NCBI GenBank assembly: GCA_958402075.1
Contig: CATXSD010000036.1
Span: forward strand, 1-23,849
Direction: 5' to 3'
Source: Mediterranea massiliensis
Lineage (GTDB): Bacteria > Bacteroidota > Bacteroidia > Bacteroidales > Bacteroidaceae
Length of the DNA stretch: 23,849 bases
Shown: positions 22,584 to 23,849 of the stretch, piece by piece
How the letters are laid out: each line of letters starts with the position of its first letter
How positions within the stretch are numbered: the first letter of the stretch is position 1
The notes under the pieces: generated by a model
The model's input: the letters and a program-made list of their open reading frames with translations, nothing else
Told to the model about the DNA's origin: nothing
The model's database searches: none
Position numbers and translations under genes: made by a program

Positions 22584-22943
22584 ATGGCAATGGAAAGCAG
22601 ACAAGAAAACATCGCGCAACTGGAAAAGAAAAGCAAGCACGCATCCTGGAGGAGCATCGTGGGAGGAGACATCCTGGCCACCGACTTCTTCCGCCGGCAG
22701 ACCAAACTGCTGGTGCTGGTCATGGTGCTCATCATCTTCTACATCCACAACCGCTACGCCTGCCAGCAGCAGATGATAGAGATTGACCGGCTGAAGAAGG
22801 AACTGACCGACATCAAGTACGACGCGCTGACCCGCAGCTCCGAACTGATGGAGCGCAGCCGCCAGTCGCGCATCGAGGAGTATATCTCCACCCGCGAGAG
22901 TGATCTGCAGACGGCAACCACCCCTCCCTATCTGATCAAGTAA
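22584..22943 (+). CDS. FtsL-like cell division protein
   Basis: A 119-residue bitopic membrane protein. A short cytoplasmic N-terminus is followed by one membrane helix (about residues 42-54, LLVLVMVLIIFYI) and a periplasmic coiled-coil segment (QQQMIEIDRLKKELTDIKYD, then ALTRSSELMERSRQSRIEEYI). Size, topology and place between rsmH and the PBP gene match the FtsL-like proteins of Bacteroidetes, which bridge divisome parts and septal synthesis enzymes. An AAAGGAG at 22575-22581 is only 2 nt from the ATG at 22584 but 8 nt from the next ATG at 22590, so the true start may be 22590 (MESRQENIAQ). Sequence conservation in this family is low, so position carries much of the evidence. Confidence 0.83.
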   Translation: MAMESRQENIAQLEKKSKHASWRSIVGGDILATDFFRRQTKLLVLVMVLIIFYIHNRYACQQQMIEIDRLKKELTDIKYDALTRSSELMERSRQSRIEEYISTRESDLQTATTPPYLIK

Positions 22944-22966
22944 AACCACAAACGGAACAAACAACC

Positions 22967-23849
22967 ATGGCTGTAAACAAAAAGAACATAATGACCCGCT
23001 ACTTCTTCGTCGTGCTGCTGATGTCGCTGATGGGGATAGCGGTGGTAGTCAAGGCCGGCTTCATCATGTTTGCCGAGCAAGGCTACTGGAAAGACGTGGC
23101 CGACCGCTTCGTACGCGAAGGGGTGCCCGTCAAGCCCAACCGCGGCAACATCCTCTCGGCCGACGGCAAGCTGATGGCCAGTTCCCTGCCCGAATACCGC
23201 ATCTACATGGACTTCAAGGCCGGCGGACACCAGAAGGACACCATGCTGATGAACCACCTGACAGAAATCTGCGAAGGCCTGCACAAAATCTTCCCCGACC
23301 GGAGCGCCGCCCAGTTCAAGGCCCATCTGCTGAAGGGCCGCAAGAAGGGAAGCCGCAACTACCTGATCTACCCCAAACGAATCTCATACATCCAGTACAA
23401 GGAAGCAAAACGCCTGCCAGTGTTCAACCTGAACAAGTACAGAGGAGGCTTCCACGAACTGGCCTACAACCAGCGCAAGAAGCCGTTCGGCTCACTGGCC
23501 GCACGTACGCTGGGCGACCTCTATGCCGACACGGCCCAAGGAGCCAAGAACGGCATCGAACTGGCTTTCGACTCCCTGCTGAAGGGACGCGACGGCATCA
23601 CCCACCGCCAGAAGGTGATGAACAAATACCTGAACATCGTGGACCGTCCGCCTGTGGACGGATGCGACATCATCACCACCATCGACGTGGACATGCAGGA
23701 CATCTGCGAAAAGGCATTGGTAGACAAGCTGAAGGAGCTGGAAGCCGTATCGGGCGTAGCCATCCTGATGGACGTACCTACAGGCGACGTCAAGGCCATC
23801 GTCAACATGACCCGCGGACAGGACGGCAACTATTACGAGATGCGCAACC
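22967..23849 (+). CDS. ftsI: Class B penicillin-binding protein, septal transpeptidase type (5' part)
   Basis: Cross-links peptidoglycan at the division site. About 294 residues are visible. A membrane anchor (residues 9-35, MTRYFFVVLLMSLMGIAVVV) is followed by the PBP dimerisation/pedestal domain with the signature VPVKPNRGNILSADGKLMAS (about 49-69). After it come FGSLAARTLGDL, GIELAFDSLLKGRDG and DIITTIDVDMQDICEKAL, leading into the transpeptidase domain (GVAILMDVPTGDVKAIVNMT). The SxxK, SxN and KTG catalytic motifs lie beyond the window edge. The gene follows the FtsL-like gene by 23 bp in standard dcw order, which supports FtsI/PBP3 rather than the elongation PBP2. The 3' part is outside the window, so intactness is unknown. 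Confidence 0.92.
   Translation, partial: MAVNKKNIMTRYFFVVLLMSLMGIAVVVKAGFIMFAEQGYWKDVADRFVREGVPVKPNRGNILSADGKLMASSLPEYRIYMDFKAGGHQKDTMLMNHLTEICEGLHKIFPDRSAAQFKAHLLKGRKKGSRNYLIYPKRISYIQYKEAKRLPVFNLNKYRGGFHELAYNQRKKPFGSLAARTLGDLYADTAQGAKNGIELAFDSLLKGRDGITHRQKVMNKYLNIVDRPPVDGCDIITTIDVDMQDICEKALVDKLKELEAVSGVAILMDVPTGDVKAIVNMTRGQDGNYYEMRN

Noticed and set aside
21627..22964. 445-codon minus-strand open frame opposite rsmH and the FtsL-like gene
   Set aside because: Antisense shadow spanning two conserved genes; composition is typical of reverse-frame artefacts.

Overview
The window reads as chromosomal DNA of a Bacteroides-type member of the Bacteroidales. The signs are: the Bacteroides sigma-factor -7 element TAnnTTTG ahead of many genes (usually followed by CA), lipoprotein-rich gene content, a neighbouring glsA/glsB glycine-lipid gene pair, a start of the dcw cluster with rsmH, an FtsL-like gene and a penicillin-binding protein gene, and a transmembrane TPR-HTH regulator beside a DUF3244 gene. 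The species cannot be named from sequence alone.

Layout. (1) 1-3459: the 5' part of prfB (minus) diverges from an M16 zinc-protease lipoprotein gene; their two promoters form one small palindrome. (2) 3460-7579: an AT-richer accessory stretch. It holds a hairpin repeat, a decayed DUF59/MIP18 (SufT-like) pseudogene, a TPR-HTH regulator, a DUF3244 secreted protein, an unrecognised lipoprotein and a small membrane protein, and ends in a second copy of the hairpin repeat. (3) 7580-11717 (minus): a long-chain acyl-CoA ligase gene, then a two-gene operon of an unknown lipoprotein and a PagL-like acyloxyacyl hydrolase with a second barrel-like half. (4) 11908-12987 (plus): an ArgE-type M20 deacylase, converging with 2 bp between stops on (5) a tight minus-strand operon at 17124-12990: dut, a TPR lipoprotein, a DUF4292 lipoprotein and a catalytically degenerate EnvC-like LytM protein. 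dgt diverges from dut. (6) 18634-20457 (minus): glsA-glsB, diverging from an ECF sigma factor gene. (7) 21192-21656: a noncoding interval with a strong terminator and a 22-bp-period tandem repeat. (8) 21657 to the end: rsmH, an FtsL-like gene and the 5' part of a class B PBP gene (ftsI-like).

Much of the window serves the envelope: lipid synthesis (glsA/glsB), possible lipid A trimming (PagL-like), septal peptidoglycan work (EnvC-like, FtsL-like, PBP, RsmH in the dcw cluster) and many lipoproteins. dut and dgt both act on the dNTP pool. The least described part is the 4.0-7.4 kb cassette. Its regulator gene and its DUF3244 gene are each preceded by TCGTA repeats (inverted orientation ahead of the regulator) with an 11-bp phase, which suggests a self-contained regulon. 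No tRNA, rRNA, CRISPR array, insertion sequence or integrase was seen.
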